A stretch of DNA of 64,000 nt from Izhakiella australiensis (GTDB taxonomy: Bacteria; Pseudomonadota; Gammaproteobacteria; Enterobacterales; Enterobacteriaceae), in the NCBI RefSeq assembly GCF_002006995.1, contig NZ_MRUL01000015.1, positions 1-64,000 on the forward strand. Direction: 5' to 3'. The notes under the pieces are model-generated. The model saw nothing but the letters and a program-made list of their open reading frames with translations. It did not search any database and was not told the origin of the DNA. Shown here one piece after another: positions 1-8,577 of this stretch (position 1 is its first letter; each line of letters begins with the position of its first letter). Position numbers and translations under genes: made by a program.

Positions 1-890
1 TCAATCTGAACATCATCCACTCTTCCGCCAGTTTGATCTTTGCCTACGTGCTGCCGCATCTGGTGATGTCGCTGTACGTCAACTCGCGCATGAACGGCCG
101 CTTTCGCTACACCTTCTGGGGTGAAATCTATGAAACGGTGATGGCATTCCACCTGGTGATCCCGACGATGCTGACGCTGATTTCGCCGAAACACGGCAAG
201 TTCAACGTCACCGACAAGGGCGGCCTGCTGGATACCGGCTTTTTTGATTTCAATATTGTGCGTCCGCACCTGATCTGCGCGCTGCTGCTGGTGGCTGGCA
301 TTATTTACGGCATCGTGCGCGCGGTGGCCCATACCTGGTTTGCGGTTGACCCTTATGTTATCGCGCTGAACGTGGCCTGGGCGACCTTCGGCCTGATTAT
401 CCTGCTGGCGGCCATCGCCGTGGCGCGGGAAACCCGCCAGACGCGCAAGTCGATCCGCATTGACGTAGCGGTACCGGTGATCCTGCACTATGCCAGCGGC
501 ATTTCTTCGCGCAGCCAGACCATTAATCTGTCGATGGGCGGTGTGCAGGTCGAGGTGCCGGATAACCGCCATGAAAGCGATCCGATCGAAGCGGTCGACC
601 TGATGCTGCGATCGGGGGCGATCAACATTGCGGTCAGCCTGATCCGCGCCGACGAGAAGGCTATCCGCCTGCAGTTTGATGAGATCCCGCTGGCGCGGCG
701 GCGCGAGCTGGTGCGGGTGGTGCTGGCGCGCGCCGACGCCTGGGTGCGTCCGCCGGCGCCGCAGGACCGGCCGCTGCATTCGCTGCTGACCATCATCCGC
801 ACGGTATTTGCGCTGTTCTGGCTGAGTTTTAAAGACTGGCGCAGCGAGCAAAAACGACAGAAGGTACAGCCGCGCGGGGATGAAGTCTGA
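1..890 (+). CDS. bcsA: Cellulose synthase catalytic subunit BcsA, C-terminal part (5' end outside window)
   Basis: The reading frame is open from the window edge (codons in phase with base 3), so this is the last ~296 residues of a longer protein. BcsA is the inner-membrane family 2 glycosyltransferase that polymerises UDP-glucose into beta-1,4-glucan and threads it through the membrane. The visible part holds C-terminal membrane segments (e.g. the hydrophobic stretches around LICALLLVAGIIYG and ATFGLIILLAAIAVA) followed by a PilZ domain. The PilZ domain has both c-di-GMP signatures: an Arg motif in RQTRKSIR (RxxxR) and NLSMGG (D/NxSxxG). Catalytic glycosyltransferase motifs lie upstream of the window. 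Its stop codon shares one base with the bcsB start (TGATG), so translation is probably coupled. The alternative of a generic PilZ-fused glycosyltransferase is made unlikely by the bcsB-bcsC-bcsD neighbours. Confidence 0.95.
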   Translation, partial: NLNIIHSSASLIFAYVLPHLVMSLYVNSRMNGRFRYTFWGEIYETVMAFHLVIPTMLTLISPKHGKFNVTDKGGLLDTGFFDFNIVRPHLICALLLVAGIIYGIVRAVAHTWFAVDPYVIALNVAWATFGLIILLAAIAVARETRQTRKSIRIDVAVPVILHYASGISSRSQTINLSMGGVQVEVPDNRHESDPIEAVDLMLRSGAINIAVSLIRADEKAIRLQFDEIPLARRRELVRVVLARADAWVRPPAPQDRPLHSLLTIIRTVFALFWLSFKDWRSEQKRQKVQPRGDEV

Positions 891-3409
891 TGAGCAAACG
901 CTTTCTGCTGTTTGGCGCCTTGCTGCTGGCTGCGACCGTGAAAGGCGAAACCGGGCGCGTTACCCAGGACAGCTCGGCGCTTTCAGCGCTGCCGCCGCCG
1001 CCCGGGACGGGTCAACACCCAACTATGCCGGCGGCGGGTGCGACGGGGCGAACGCCGATGGCACCGTTAGCGCCAGCGCCCGCAGCGGGGCAGAATGATA
1101 TCGGCAGCGCGGCAACAGCACAGGCGGGCGGCGAGACGCCGCAGGCTGAAGCGCCGTCAACGGCTGGCGGCCTGCCGCCGTTGCCGCCGGTTGCGACGCC
1201 GAACGATTCGTCGACGCAACGTGCTGGCGAGCTTTTTAATCTGCCGTTCTCCGGCGCGATTAGCGTAGCGCAGATGGGGCAGCCGGAAGGCATTGCGCTT
1301 GGCAGCGGCCAGCTGCAGGCTGGAATGAGTTTTACCCTGCCGTCCGACCAGGTGGTGACGCATGCCAGCCTGGCGCTGTCATTGAAGATTTCCCCCGCGC
1401 TGGCGGCCCGCAACGGGTCTTTGCAGCTGATGCTTAACGGCCAGCCGCTCGGCACGCTGCCGCTTAACGCCTCCGACAGCGATACCGCTGATTATCAGCT
1501 TGATATACCGGCGGCGATGGTGGTATCAAAAAATAACCTTAGCTTTAAGGTGAACGATAACGGCGGCCTGCAGTGTGAGCGCGACGCTGATAATAAATAC
1601 CGGGTAACGATTCTGCCCACCAGCCGGCTATCGCTGGAAGGTCAACAGCTTAATATTGCCAACAGCCTGCAAAACTTCCCGCGTCCCTTTATCGATCCGC
1701 TGCGCATGACCCCTGCGCAGGTGCCGATGGTTTTCAGCGCGACGCCCACGCCGGGTGAGGTGAGTGCGGCGGCGGTGCTGGCTTCCTGGCTCGGCATACA
1801 GACCGATTATCGCGGCATTCGTTTTCCGGTGAGCCGTAATAGTTTGCCCGATGGCAATGCGGTGATATTTGGCCATCCCGGTGAAAATATTGCTGGCATC
1901 GTGCTGCCGCAGACGCAGCAGCCGCTGATTAAGCTGCTGAATAATCCGGTTAATCCTGTCGGTAAGCTGCTGCTGGTGGTCGGCAACAACGATCAGCAAC
2001 TGCGTCAGGCGGCATGGCGTCTTATCAGCGGCCCGTTGAACGTGGAAGGTGACGCAATGGACGTCACGCCGCAGACGGTGGCCGAACATAAGCCTTACGA
2101 TGCGCCGCGCTGGATCAATACCCAGCGGCCGGTAAAGCTGTCTGAGCTGCTGCGCAGCGACCAATCGCTGACTAGCAGCGGTATGTCCCATGATGCGCAG
2201 CAGTTATCTTTCCGCGCCGCGCCGGATCTGTTCCTGTGGGACGGCGAAACCTTCCCGCTGAATATTCACTATCGTTTCCCCAGTGAAAACTGGATTGATG
2301 AATCGAACTCGTTTCTTAGCGTGTCGCTGAACGGCACTTTTCTGCGCAACCTGACGGTGAATAAGCAAGGTATTCTGGAGACGCTCTGGCGCAGGCTGGG
2401 CGGCGATGCGCGTCAGGAGCGTTACGCCATGCAGCTGGATCCTTACCTGATATACGGTGACAACCAGTTGCAGTTCTATTTCAACATTAAGCCTAAGGCC
2501 AGCGCCCCGTGCAGCGTGCTGACCAATAATAATATCCGCAGCCAGATTGAGCCGGATTCCTCCCTTGACCTTAGCGGTTCGCGTCATTTTGGCCTGCTGC
2601 CAAATCTTTCCTGGTTTGTTGGCGCTTCGTTTCCCTTTTCCCGGCTGGCGGACGCGTCCCGCACGCTTTTGATGCTGCCGGAAAAGCCGAGCGATGCGCA
2701 GATCGGCACGCTGCTGGCGCTGGCCGGGCGCGCGGGTAGCGCCACCGGCGTCCCATTAACGCGAAACACGGTGGTCTTTGGCGTGCCGCAGGGTGGGGCG
2801 CTGCGCGAGCAGCTCGGCAGCAACGACCTGTTGGCGGTCACCAGCCTTGACGGCGGTGACTTTAATCGCCAGATGCTGAACGGTTCGCCTTTTAGCCTGA
2901 ATAATAATGGCCGCGCGCTGGGCGTTTCGCCGCCATCCACGCTGGAAAAAGCGCGGACATGGCTGAGCGGCGACTGGAACCGCCACCCGCTTGATGCCGA
3001 TCGTTACCTCTCCTCCAACGAGCAGTGGCGCGGGTTTGTCAGCTACCGCTCGCCGTGGAGCGCCCAGCATCTGGTGGTGGTGGCGCTGGCGACCGACGAT
3101 ACGCAGCTGCTCAAACTGAACCGCGATCTCAGGCAGCCTAAGCTGAACGCGGGCGTGCGCGGCGACAGCGCCATCATTACCGATGAAAATGGCGTGCGCA
3201 GTTTTCGCGTCGGCCCACAATTCCCCAGCGGCCAGATGCCGTGGTACATGATGGTGGTGTGGTATGCCAGCCAGCACAGCGTCACGCTGGCGCTGGTGGC
3301 GTTGTTGTTGGCGATGATTGCCGGAGGGGGAACCTTCGTGATGCTGCGTCGCCATGCCCGTAATCGGCTGCAGCACGTGCATGATGGTGAGGGTAATAAA
3401 AATGATTAA
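890..3409 (+). CDS. bcsB: Cellulose synthase periplasmic subunit BcsB
   Basis: BcsB is the periplasmic partner of BcsA. It carries the nascent glucan across the periplasm and is anchored by a C-terminal membrane helix that packs against BcsA. The 839-residue product starts with a hydrophobic export signal (MSKRFLLFGALLLAAT). A low-complexity Pro/Ala/Gly-rich linker follows to about residue 110, then the paired jelly-roll/ferredoxin-like BcsB body, and finally a hydrophobic segment near the end (about residues 800-820, VTLALVALLLAMIAGG) with a basic cytoplasmic tail. The start overlaps the bcsA stop by one base and the end overlaps bcsC by 8 bases, so the operon is translationally coupled. The Pro-rich N-terminal extension is longer than I expect for E. 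coli BcsB and is probably flexible. The family assignment is firm from sequence character and context. Confidence 0.94.
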   Translation: MSKRFLLFGALLLAATVKGETGRVTQDSSALSALPPPPGTGQHPTMPAAGATGRTPMAPLAPAPAAGQNDIGSAATAQAGGETPQAEAPSTAGGLPPLPPVATPNDSSTQRAGELFNLPFSGAISVAQMGQPEGIALGSGQLQAGMSFTLPSDQVVTHASLALSLKISPALAARNGSLQLMLNGQPLGTLPLNASDSDTADYQLDIPAAMVVSKNNLSFKVNDNGGLQCERDADNKYRVTILPTSRLSLEGQQLNIANSLQNFPRPFIDPLRMTPAQVPMVFSATPTPGEVSAAAVLASWLGIQTDYRGIRFPVSRNSLPDGNAVIFGHPGENIAGIVLPQTQQPLIKLLNNPVNPVGKLLLVVGNNDQQLRQAAWRLISGPLNVEGDAMDVTPQTVAEHKPYDAPRWINTQRPVKLSELLRSDQSLTSSGMSHDAQQLSFRAAPDLFLWDGETFPLNIHYRFPSENWIDESNSFLSVSLNGTFLRNLTVNKQGILETLWRRLGGDARQERYAMQLDPYLIYGDNQLQFYFNIKPKASAPCSVLTNNNIRSQIEPDSSLDLSGSRHFGLLPNLSWFVGASFPFSRLADASRTLLMLPEKPSDAQIGTLLALAGRAGSATGVPLTRNTVVFGVPQGGALREQLGSNDLLAVTSLDGGDFNRQMLNGSPFSLNNNGRALGVSPPSTLEKARTWLSGDWNRHPLDADRYLSSNEQWRGFVSYRSPWSAQHLVVVALATDDTQLLKLNRDLRQPKLNAGVRGDSAIITDENGVRSFRVGPQFPSGQMPWYMMVVWYASQHSVTLALVALLLAMIAGGGTFVMLRRHARNRLQHVHDGEGNKND

Positions 3410-6400
3410 AACCCTGAGGTTGTACCAGCGTACCCGGCAGCTTAATCGCGCGCTAATCATTACCGGCTCGCTGTTAACCACGCTGTCGGCTACCGCTGCG
3501 AATAATCCGGCAATTCAGGCGCTGTTGGATCAGGCCAATTACTGGCATCAGAAAGCCCATGACGATCTGGCTCGCCAGTCGCTGCAAAAGGTACTGATGC
3601 TAGAGAAGGATAACCACGATGCGCTTTATATGATGGCGCTGATGGCCCAGCAGCAGGGTAACAATCAGGAAGCCGGGCGCTGGCGCGAACGCCTGGCGCA
3701 GGCATCACCGCAGGATAGCCGGTTAAGCGAACTTGAATACAGCCGTGAACGGCAAAAAATCCCCGAGACGCAGCTGGCGCTGGCGCGTCAGCAGGCGCGC
3801 AGCGGCAATACCAGCGCGGCGCTGCAAACCTGGCGCAATCTGTTTAGCGGCGAACAGCCGCCTGCGGCAGTGGCGGCCGAGTATTATCTGACCATGGCCG
3901 GTGACCGAAACCTGCTGCCGCAGGCAATCGACAATCTGCGCCAGTTTGCTGCCGCCCATCCGCAGGATACCGGCGCTCAGCTGGCGCTGGGCAAAGCGCT
4001 CACCTATCAGGCGTCAACCCGGCGCGAGGGGCTAACGCTGCTGGAGAATATGGCCGACGGCAACGCCGATGCGGACCGGGCGCTACGCCAGGGCTTACTG
4101 TGGCTGGCGGTTCAGCCCGGCGATGCGGAGCGCTATCAGCGCTGGCAGCAGCGCCATCCCCAGGATAGCGAAGTGTCGTCCTACTACCAGAAGAACGTTG
4201 GCGGCCAGGCAATTAGCAGTGGTTTTAACGCGCTGAATAGCGGCGACGTCAGCAGCGCGCAAAGCGCCTTTAACCGGGCGCTACAGGCTAATCCCCAGGA
4301 TGCCGATGCACTGGCCGGGCTGGGCTATATCGCACAGCGGCAGGGCGATTTTGCGCAGGCGGCGGAGTACCTCGACCGCGCCGCGAAGCTCGGTGGCAAC
4401 AACAGCGCCCAGCGGCAGCAGCAGGCGGATGACGCCCGCTTTTATGCCCAGCTGGCCAAAGCGCAGGCGGCGCTGAAGGCGGGTGACAGCGCGACCGCCC
4501 TCAGTCTGAGCGAGCCGCTGACCAATGCCGGCGGCGAGAAAGGTCTGGCGGTGAAGCTGTTTCGCGCTGACGTGCAGCGCCGCAGCGGTAGCCTGCAGGA
4601 CGCTGAGCAGACGTACCGCAGCGTACTGCAGAGCGACCCGGATAATCGCAATGCTAAAGAGGGGCTGTTCTACGTACTGCGCCAGCAAAATCGCAGCGCT
4701 GAAGCTAATCAGCTGCTGGCCTCGCTGCCGGCCAGCGTCAAAGCCAGCGTTGCGCCGCGCGGCAGTAGCAGCGATCCGATTCGGCGCCAGGCGAAGCAGG
4801 CGGCCAGCGCTGGCAATACTCAGCAGGCGATCGCCATATTGCAGCAGGGCGTGCAGCGCTATCCGGAGGATGGCTGGCTGCGGCTGGATTTGGCAAGGTT
4901 GTTACAACAGCAGGGCGATTCTCAGCAGGCCGCCAGCATAATGGAACCGACCATGGGCCGTGGCGCCGGGCGCGATGCGCTTACGGCAGGCGCGTTGTTT
5001 GCCAGTGAAACCGGCGCATGGCAGCAGGCGCAGACGCTGATAAACCGCATTCCGGCCGCCAGCCGCAACGCCGAGCAGCGGGCGCTGGCCACGCGAGTCA
5101 ACTTTAATTTGCAGATGGCGATAGCCCGGCAATACCTGGCGCAAGGCTCCAACGCCGCCGCGCTCAATACTCTGCGGGCGCTGGCGGTGAATCCGCCGAA
5201 GAACCCGGTTGATGCCGGCAGTCTGGCCCAGGCGTTGGTCAGGGCTGGCGATACCAGCGGCGCGGTAGCGGTAGCGCGCGGTAATATGCAGCTCGGCGTG
5301 CAGGGGAATGCCGGAGATTATGCCGCGCAGGTGGCGGTGCTCAATCAGGCCGGTTTAAATGATGAGGCGCAGCGGTTTCTCAGCGATCCGGCGCTGCAGG
5401 CGCGCAGTACCTCCACGCAGCTGGCGGGCCTGCGCAATGGCTATATCATCAACCAGGCTGACAGCCTGCGCGAGCAGGGCCAGTACGCCGCCGCCTACGA
5501 TAAGCTGATCACGGCTTTGCAAAACGATCCGCAAAATCGCGATCTGATGTTTGCGATGGCGCGCCTTTATCAGTCCGGCAAAATGAATAAAGAAGCGGCG
5601 GTGGTTTACGATTACCTGATGACGCGCGACACGCCCGAACAGGCGGCGCGTGAAGGGGCAATAAGCGTCGCCCTGGCTCGCCACGATGTTGATAAAGCCC
5701 GGCAGCTGGCGGCCGGACTGCGCGGCGCTCAAACGCCGGAGCGCCTGCTGTTGCTGGCTCAGGTGGCTGAAGCTTCCGGTGATAAGCAGCAGGCGCTGGC
5801 TTATCTGCGCAGCGCGCGCAGCAAGGCGGTCGGGTGGCAGAATGTGCAGTCCGGTCAGGCGCCGGTTATCGGCGGTCTGGCCCTCGCCGATAATCCTTTC
5901 AGTAATCGTCATAACAGCGCATCGGCCAGCGCCTCCAGCTACGGTGGGGTGATGCCCTGGCAGCAGGCGCCGCGCGATGACGGCGCTGGGCAAACCGCGA
6001 TGAATGGCGGCGATGCGGCCAGCGGCGCACAAAGTCGAACGTTGCATCAGATTGACAATATGATGGACAGCCTGCAAGACGAGGCCGGTAACTGGGTGCA
6101 GGGCGAATTTCAGGTACGCGGGCGCGACGGCGAGTCGGGGCTGAGCAAGCTCACCGAGGCGAAGGCGCCCCTTACCTGGTCGAGTGCGCCGTTCGGCGAT
6201 ACCCGCTTTGATTTCAGCCTGACGCCGGTGACGCTCAGCGCGGGCAGCGCCTCCAGCGACAGCATGACGCGCTTCGGTACCGCATCGCTGCTGCGTGGTC
6301 AGATAGCCCAGCAGAACAACGTTGCCCCCGGACTGGTGAAGCTTGATTCCGCAGGTTCGCAAAACGCGTCCGGCGTGGAGATCGGACTTGGCCTTAGCAA

Positions 6401-7208
6401 TAGCCAGTTTAAAGTCGATCTCGGCTCGACGCCCCTTGGTCAGGATCTTAGCACCCTTGTCGGCGGCATTCAGTGGTCGCCAAAGCTGACGGATTATCTG
6501 ACGCTGATCCTGACCGGCGAGCGGCGAGCGATGGCCGACAGCTTGCTTTCCTATGTCGGGGTCGAGGATAAGCTTTCCGGCAAGCGCTGGGGTCAGGTAA
6601 CGAAGAACGGCGGCAGCGCGATGCTGAGCTATGACAACGGCGACGCCGGTTTTTATCTCGGCGGCGGCGGTTACAGCTACATTGGCAGCAACGTACAAAG
6701 CAACCAGAGCCTTAACGCATCGGCGGGGATTTATGTCCGGCCATACCATGATGATGACGGTGAGATAAAAACTGGAATCAGCATCGGCTGGATGGATTTT
6801 GCCCATAATCTGAGCTACTTCAGCTATGGCCAGGGCGGCTATTTCAGTCCGCAGAATTATGTTTCCGTTTCGCTGCCGGTCGATTTCAGCCGGCGCTATC
6901 ACGACCTGGATTTACGTATTGGCGGCTCGGTGGGCTACCAGTCATATTCCCAGGACCGCAGCGCTTACTTCCCGACCGATCCGGCGCGCCAGGCGCAGCT
7001 GGAGGGGTATTACAACGCGGGCTATATCGACGAAGCATATTATCCGGGCAACAGTAAAAATGGCATTGGCTACAACATTCACGCCGGTGCGGACTATAAG
7101 GTGAACCGCAACGTCAGCATCGGCGGCCAGCTGGGCTATGACACCTTCGGCGACTATAACGAAAGCACCGCGCGGCTTAATTTCCGCTATCTTTTTGGGG
7201 ACCACTGA
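3402..7208 (+). CDS. bcsC: Cellulose export protein BcsC: TPR scaffold plus outer-membrane beta-barrel
   Basis: BcsC exports cellulose through the outer membrane. The product (1268 residues from the chosen start) has a signal peptide ending near LLTTLSATA. A very long run of TPR repeats follows, to about residue 800 (recurrent A-x-x-x-Y-x-x-A-L and NPQDADALAGLGYIAQRQGD type units). Then come a Gly/Ser/Gln-rich linker and a C-terminal porin-like domain with alternating polar/aromatic strands (e.g. GDAGFYLGGGGYSYIGSN), ending in NFRYLF close to the C-terminus. I chose ATG 3402 because GAGGG lies about 10 bases upstream and the signal peptide then begins properly; an in-frame ATG at 3354 would put 16 unlikely residues in front. 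Unlike E. coli, no bcsZ endoglucanase separates bcsB and bcsC. The length exceeds E. coli BcsC by roughly 110 residues. Confidence 0.94.
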   Translation: MIKTLRLYQRTRQLNRALIITGSLLTTLSATAANNPAIQALLDQANYWHQKAHDDLARQSLQKVLMLEKDNHDALYMMALMAQQQGNNQEAGRWRERLAQASPQDSRLSELEYSRERQKIPETQLALARQQARSGNTSAALQTWRNLFSGEQPPAAVAAEYYLTMAGDRNLLPQAIDNLRQFAAAHPQDTGAQLALGKALTYQASTRREGLTLLENMADGNADADRALRQGLLWLAVQPGDAERYQRWQQRHPQDSEVSSYYQKNVGGQAISSGFNALNSGDVSSAQSAFNRALQANPQDADALAGLGYIAQRQGDFAQAAEYLDRAAKLGGNNSAQRQQQADDARFYAQLAKAQAALKAGDSATALSLSEPLTNAGGEKGLAVKLFRADVQRRSGSLQDAEQTYRSVLQSDPDNRNAKEGLFYVLRQQNRSAEANQLLASLPASVKASVAPRGSSSDPIRRQAKQAASAGNTQQAIAILQQGVQRYPEDGWLRLDLARLLQQQGDSQQAASIMEPTMGRGAGRDALTAGALFASETGAWQQAQTLINRIPAASRNAEQRALATRVNFNLQMAIARQYLAQGSNAAALNTLRALAVNPPKNPVDAGSLAQALVRAGDTSGAVAVARGNMQLGVQGNAGDYAAQVAVLNQAGLNDEAQRFLSDPALQARSTSTQLAGLRNGYIINQADSLREQGQYAAAYDKLITALQNDPQNRDLMFAMARLYQSGKMNKEAAVVYDYLMTRDTPEQAAREGAISVALARHDVDKARQLAAGLRGAQTPERLLLLAQVAEASGDKQQALAYLRSARSKAVGWQNVQSGQAPVIGGLALADNPFSNRHNSASASASSYGGVMPWQQAPRDDGAGQTAMNGGDAASGAQSRTLHQIDNMMDSLQDEAGNWVQGEFQVRGRDGESGLSKLTEAKAPLTWSSAPFGDTRFDFSLTPVTLSAGSASSDSMTRFGTASLLRGQIAQQNNVAPGLVKLDSAGSQNASGVEIGLGLSNSQFKVDLGSTPLGQDLSTLVGGIQWSPKLTDYLTLILTGERRAMADSLLSYVGVEDKLSGKRWGQVTKNGGSAMLSYDNGDAGFYLGGGGYSYIGSNVQSNQSLNASAGIYVRPYHDDDGEIKTGISIGWMDFAHNLSYFSYGQGGYFSPQNYVSVSLPVDFSRRYHDLDLRIGGSVGYQSYSQDRSAYFPTDPARQAQLEGYYNAGYIDEAYYPGNSKNGIGYNIHAGADYKVNRNVSIGGQLGYDTFGDYNESTARLNFRYLFGDH

Positions 7209-7209
7209 C

Positions 7210-7677
7210 ATGAGTGACTTTGAGGCGGCGACGGCGGCGTATTACCGCCAGCAACAGTATCAACCCGGCTGGCTCGATTTGTTCAGCGTGGTGGTTGAAG
7301 GCATGTTCGCCAATGCCAGCGAAGCGGAAAGTCTGGCGTTTTTGCGCCAGATGGGCGGCCAGCTGGCGCAGCGTTATCCCCTGGCAAACGCGACCACGGT
7401 TGCCGATTTGGAGCAGGATATTAACCGGCTGCTGGCGCGCTTTGGTTGGGGAACGGTGGATATTCAGCCGGCAGGCGCTTCGCTGGTTATCACTCACCTG
7501 GCGCTGCCGCCAGGCGACGACAAGATGGCTGCGGCGCGCTGGCGCAGCGTGTTAACGGCAATATTACAGGGGCTGTACGCTGGCTGGTTGCAGGCACAAG
7601 GCGGCGATCCGCTGATTGCCGTTACGCCGGAAGCAAGCGAACGCGAAGATATGCTGCGCTTTCGCTATCAGCGCTAG
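7210..7677 (+). CDS. bcsD: Cellulose synthase accessory subunit BcsD
   Basis: BcsD is a small soluble protein that, in Komagataeibacter and in enterobacteria with class I bcs operons, forms a ring-like octamer aligning or crystallising nascent glucan chains. The 155-residue product (MSDFEAATAAYYRQQQ...) has the size and the N-terminal aromatic-rich helix typical of the family and lacks signal or membrane segments. I chose ATG 7210, one base after the bcsC stop; an upstream in-frame ATG at 7138 would overlap bcsC extensively. E. coli K-12 does not have this gene, so the operon belongs to the bcsD-containing class rather than the E. coli bcsEFG class. The gene is last in the operon and runs straight into the convergent ybcH stop 6 bp away. 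Confidence 0.88.
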   Translation: MSDFEAATAAYYRQQQYQPGWLDLFSVVVEGMFANASEAESLAFLRQMGGQLAQRYPLANATTVADLEQDINRLLARFGWGTVDIQPAGASLVITHLALPPGDDKMAAARWRSVLTAILQGLYAGWLQAQGGDPLIAVTPEASEREDMLRFRYQR

Positions 7678-7683
7678 CCTGGC

Positions 7684-8577
7684 TTAATCGTACTGCATAA
7701 TTCCCTGCGCGGCCGGAGCGTAGCGCAGCTCAAAGTAGAGTCGGTCCTTGTCGCAGGCGGATTTTTGCGCCATCAACGCCCGGGTTTCCTCTTCGGGCAG
7801 CGGAACGCCGCGAAAGGTTTTACCGGCAATCTGGTGAAAAATCTCATAAACGATACCGCTGGCAGGGGTTGACCCGGCGCATTGCGCGGTCGCATCCAGA
7901 TAGCGCTGGCACTCGCTGCTGCTAAGCGTGTTGACGCCGCGGCCATCCTGCACCCAGACGTTGATGCCGGACTGGCGAATTTGCGCCACCATCTGCTGAT
8001 AATCGTCCGGCGTCATATGCCCGGCAAAAAAGCTGCTGATATATACCGGTTGGTTATCGACCGCCTTCAGCTGGCTGCGCGTTTCGCTCAGCCAGCGTAA
8101 CAGCTGTGTTCTAGCCTGCGGGCCGCGCCAGTTGAGATCGTCTATCTCCGCGCTGATATACCAGCCTTGCGGCTGAAAGCCCCGCTGATTCATCTCTCTT
8201 TTTGCCTGCAGAATATCGGCAATCCGCAGGCGCGCCAGATAGTGCGTCAGCGCGGCGCCGGTCTGCTTCTGGCGGCTAAAAAATTCAGGATCGGCATGCA
8301 GGCCGACAATCACCTTCAGCCCCGCGTCGCGGGCGGCGTTGATGCGCTGAAGGAGCAGTTTGCTGCCGCTTTCATCACTAAAGGCTGGGCCGTATTGCGT
8401 CCATTGCACCACCAGGGTGTCGATGCCCTGCTGGCGCAGCCTGGACATCAGCGTCACCCACTGCGGCGCGCTGATGTTTGCGTCCCGCAGCTGCGGCTGC
8501 CAGAACATGCCGGTTATCGCGCTGGCGGCGGGGCTAATCAGCGCCAGCATAAGCAGAAGTGAAACCATTCTCAGCAT
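7684..8577 (-). CDS. ybcH: YbcH-like exported protein (DUF4434 family), third gene of the nfr operon
   Basis: The 297-residue product has a clear signal peptide (MLRMVSLLLMLALISPAASA, cleavage before ITGMFW) and so acts in the periplasm or outside. The mature part has a TIM-barrel-like, glycosidase-related pattern: GMFWQPQLRD, VVQWTQYGPAF, VIVGLHADPEF, GWYISAEIDDLNWRG and VQDGRG. This matches the DUF4434 family, to which I recall E. coli YbcH belonging. Gene order nfrB-nfrA-ybcH is as in E. coli. Its ATG overlaps the nfrA stop by one base (TAATG). A role in trimming, modifying or monitoring the Nfr-exported glycan is inferred from fold and operon; I know of no proven activity. The acidic run EIDDLNW could carry catalytic carboxylates but this is speculative. 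Confidence 0.8.
   Translation of the reverse strand: MLRMVSLLLMLALISPAASAITGMFWQPQLRDANISAPQWVTLMSRLRQQGIDTLVVQWTQYGPAFSDESGSKLLLQRINAARDAGLKVIVGLHADPEFFSRQKQTGAALTHYLARLRIADILQAKREMNQRGFQPQGWYISAEIDDLNWRGPQARTQLLRWLSETRSQLKAVDNQPVYISSFFAGHMTPDDYQQMVAQIRQSGINVWVQDGRGVNTLSSSECQRYLDATAQCAGSTPASGIVYEIFHQIAGKTFRGVPLPEEETRALMAQKSACDKDRLYFELRYAPAAQGIMQYD

Noticed and set aside
5355-6902. 515-codon frame antisense to bcsC
   Set aside because: Same cause: an antisense shadow of a high-GC gene with no supporting start site or domain.
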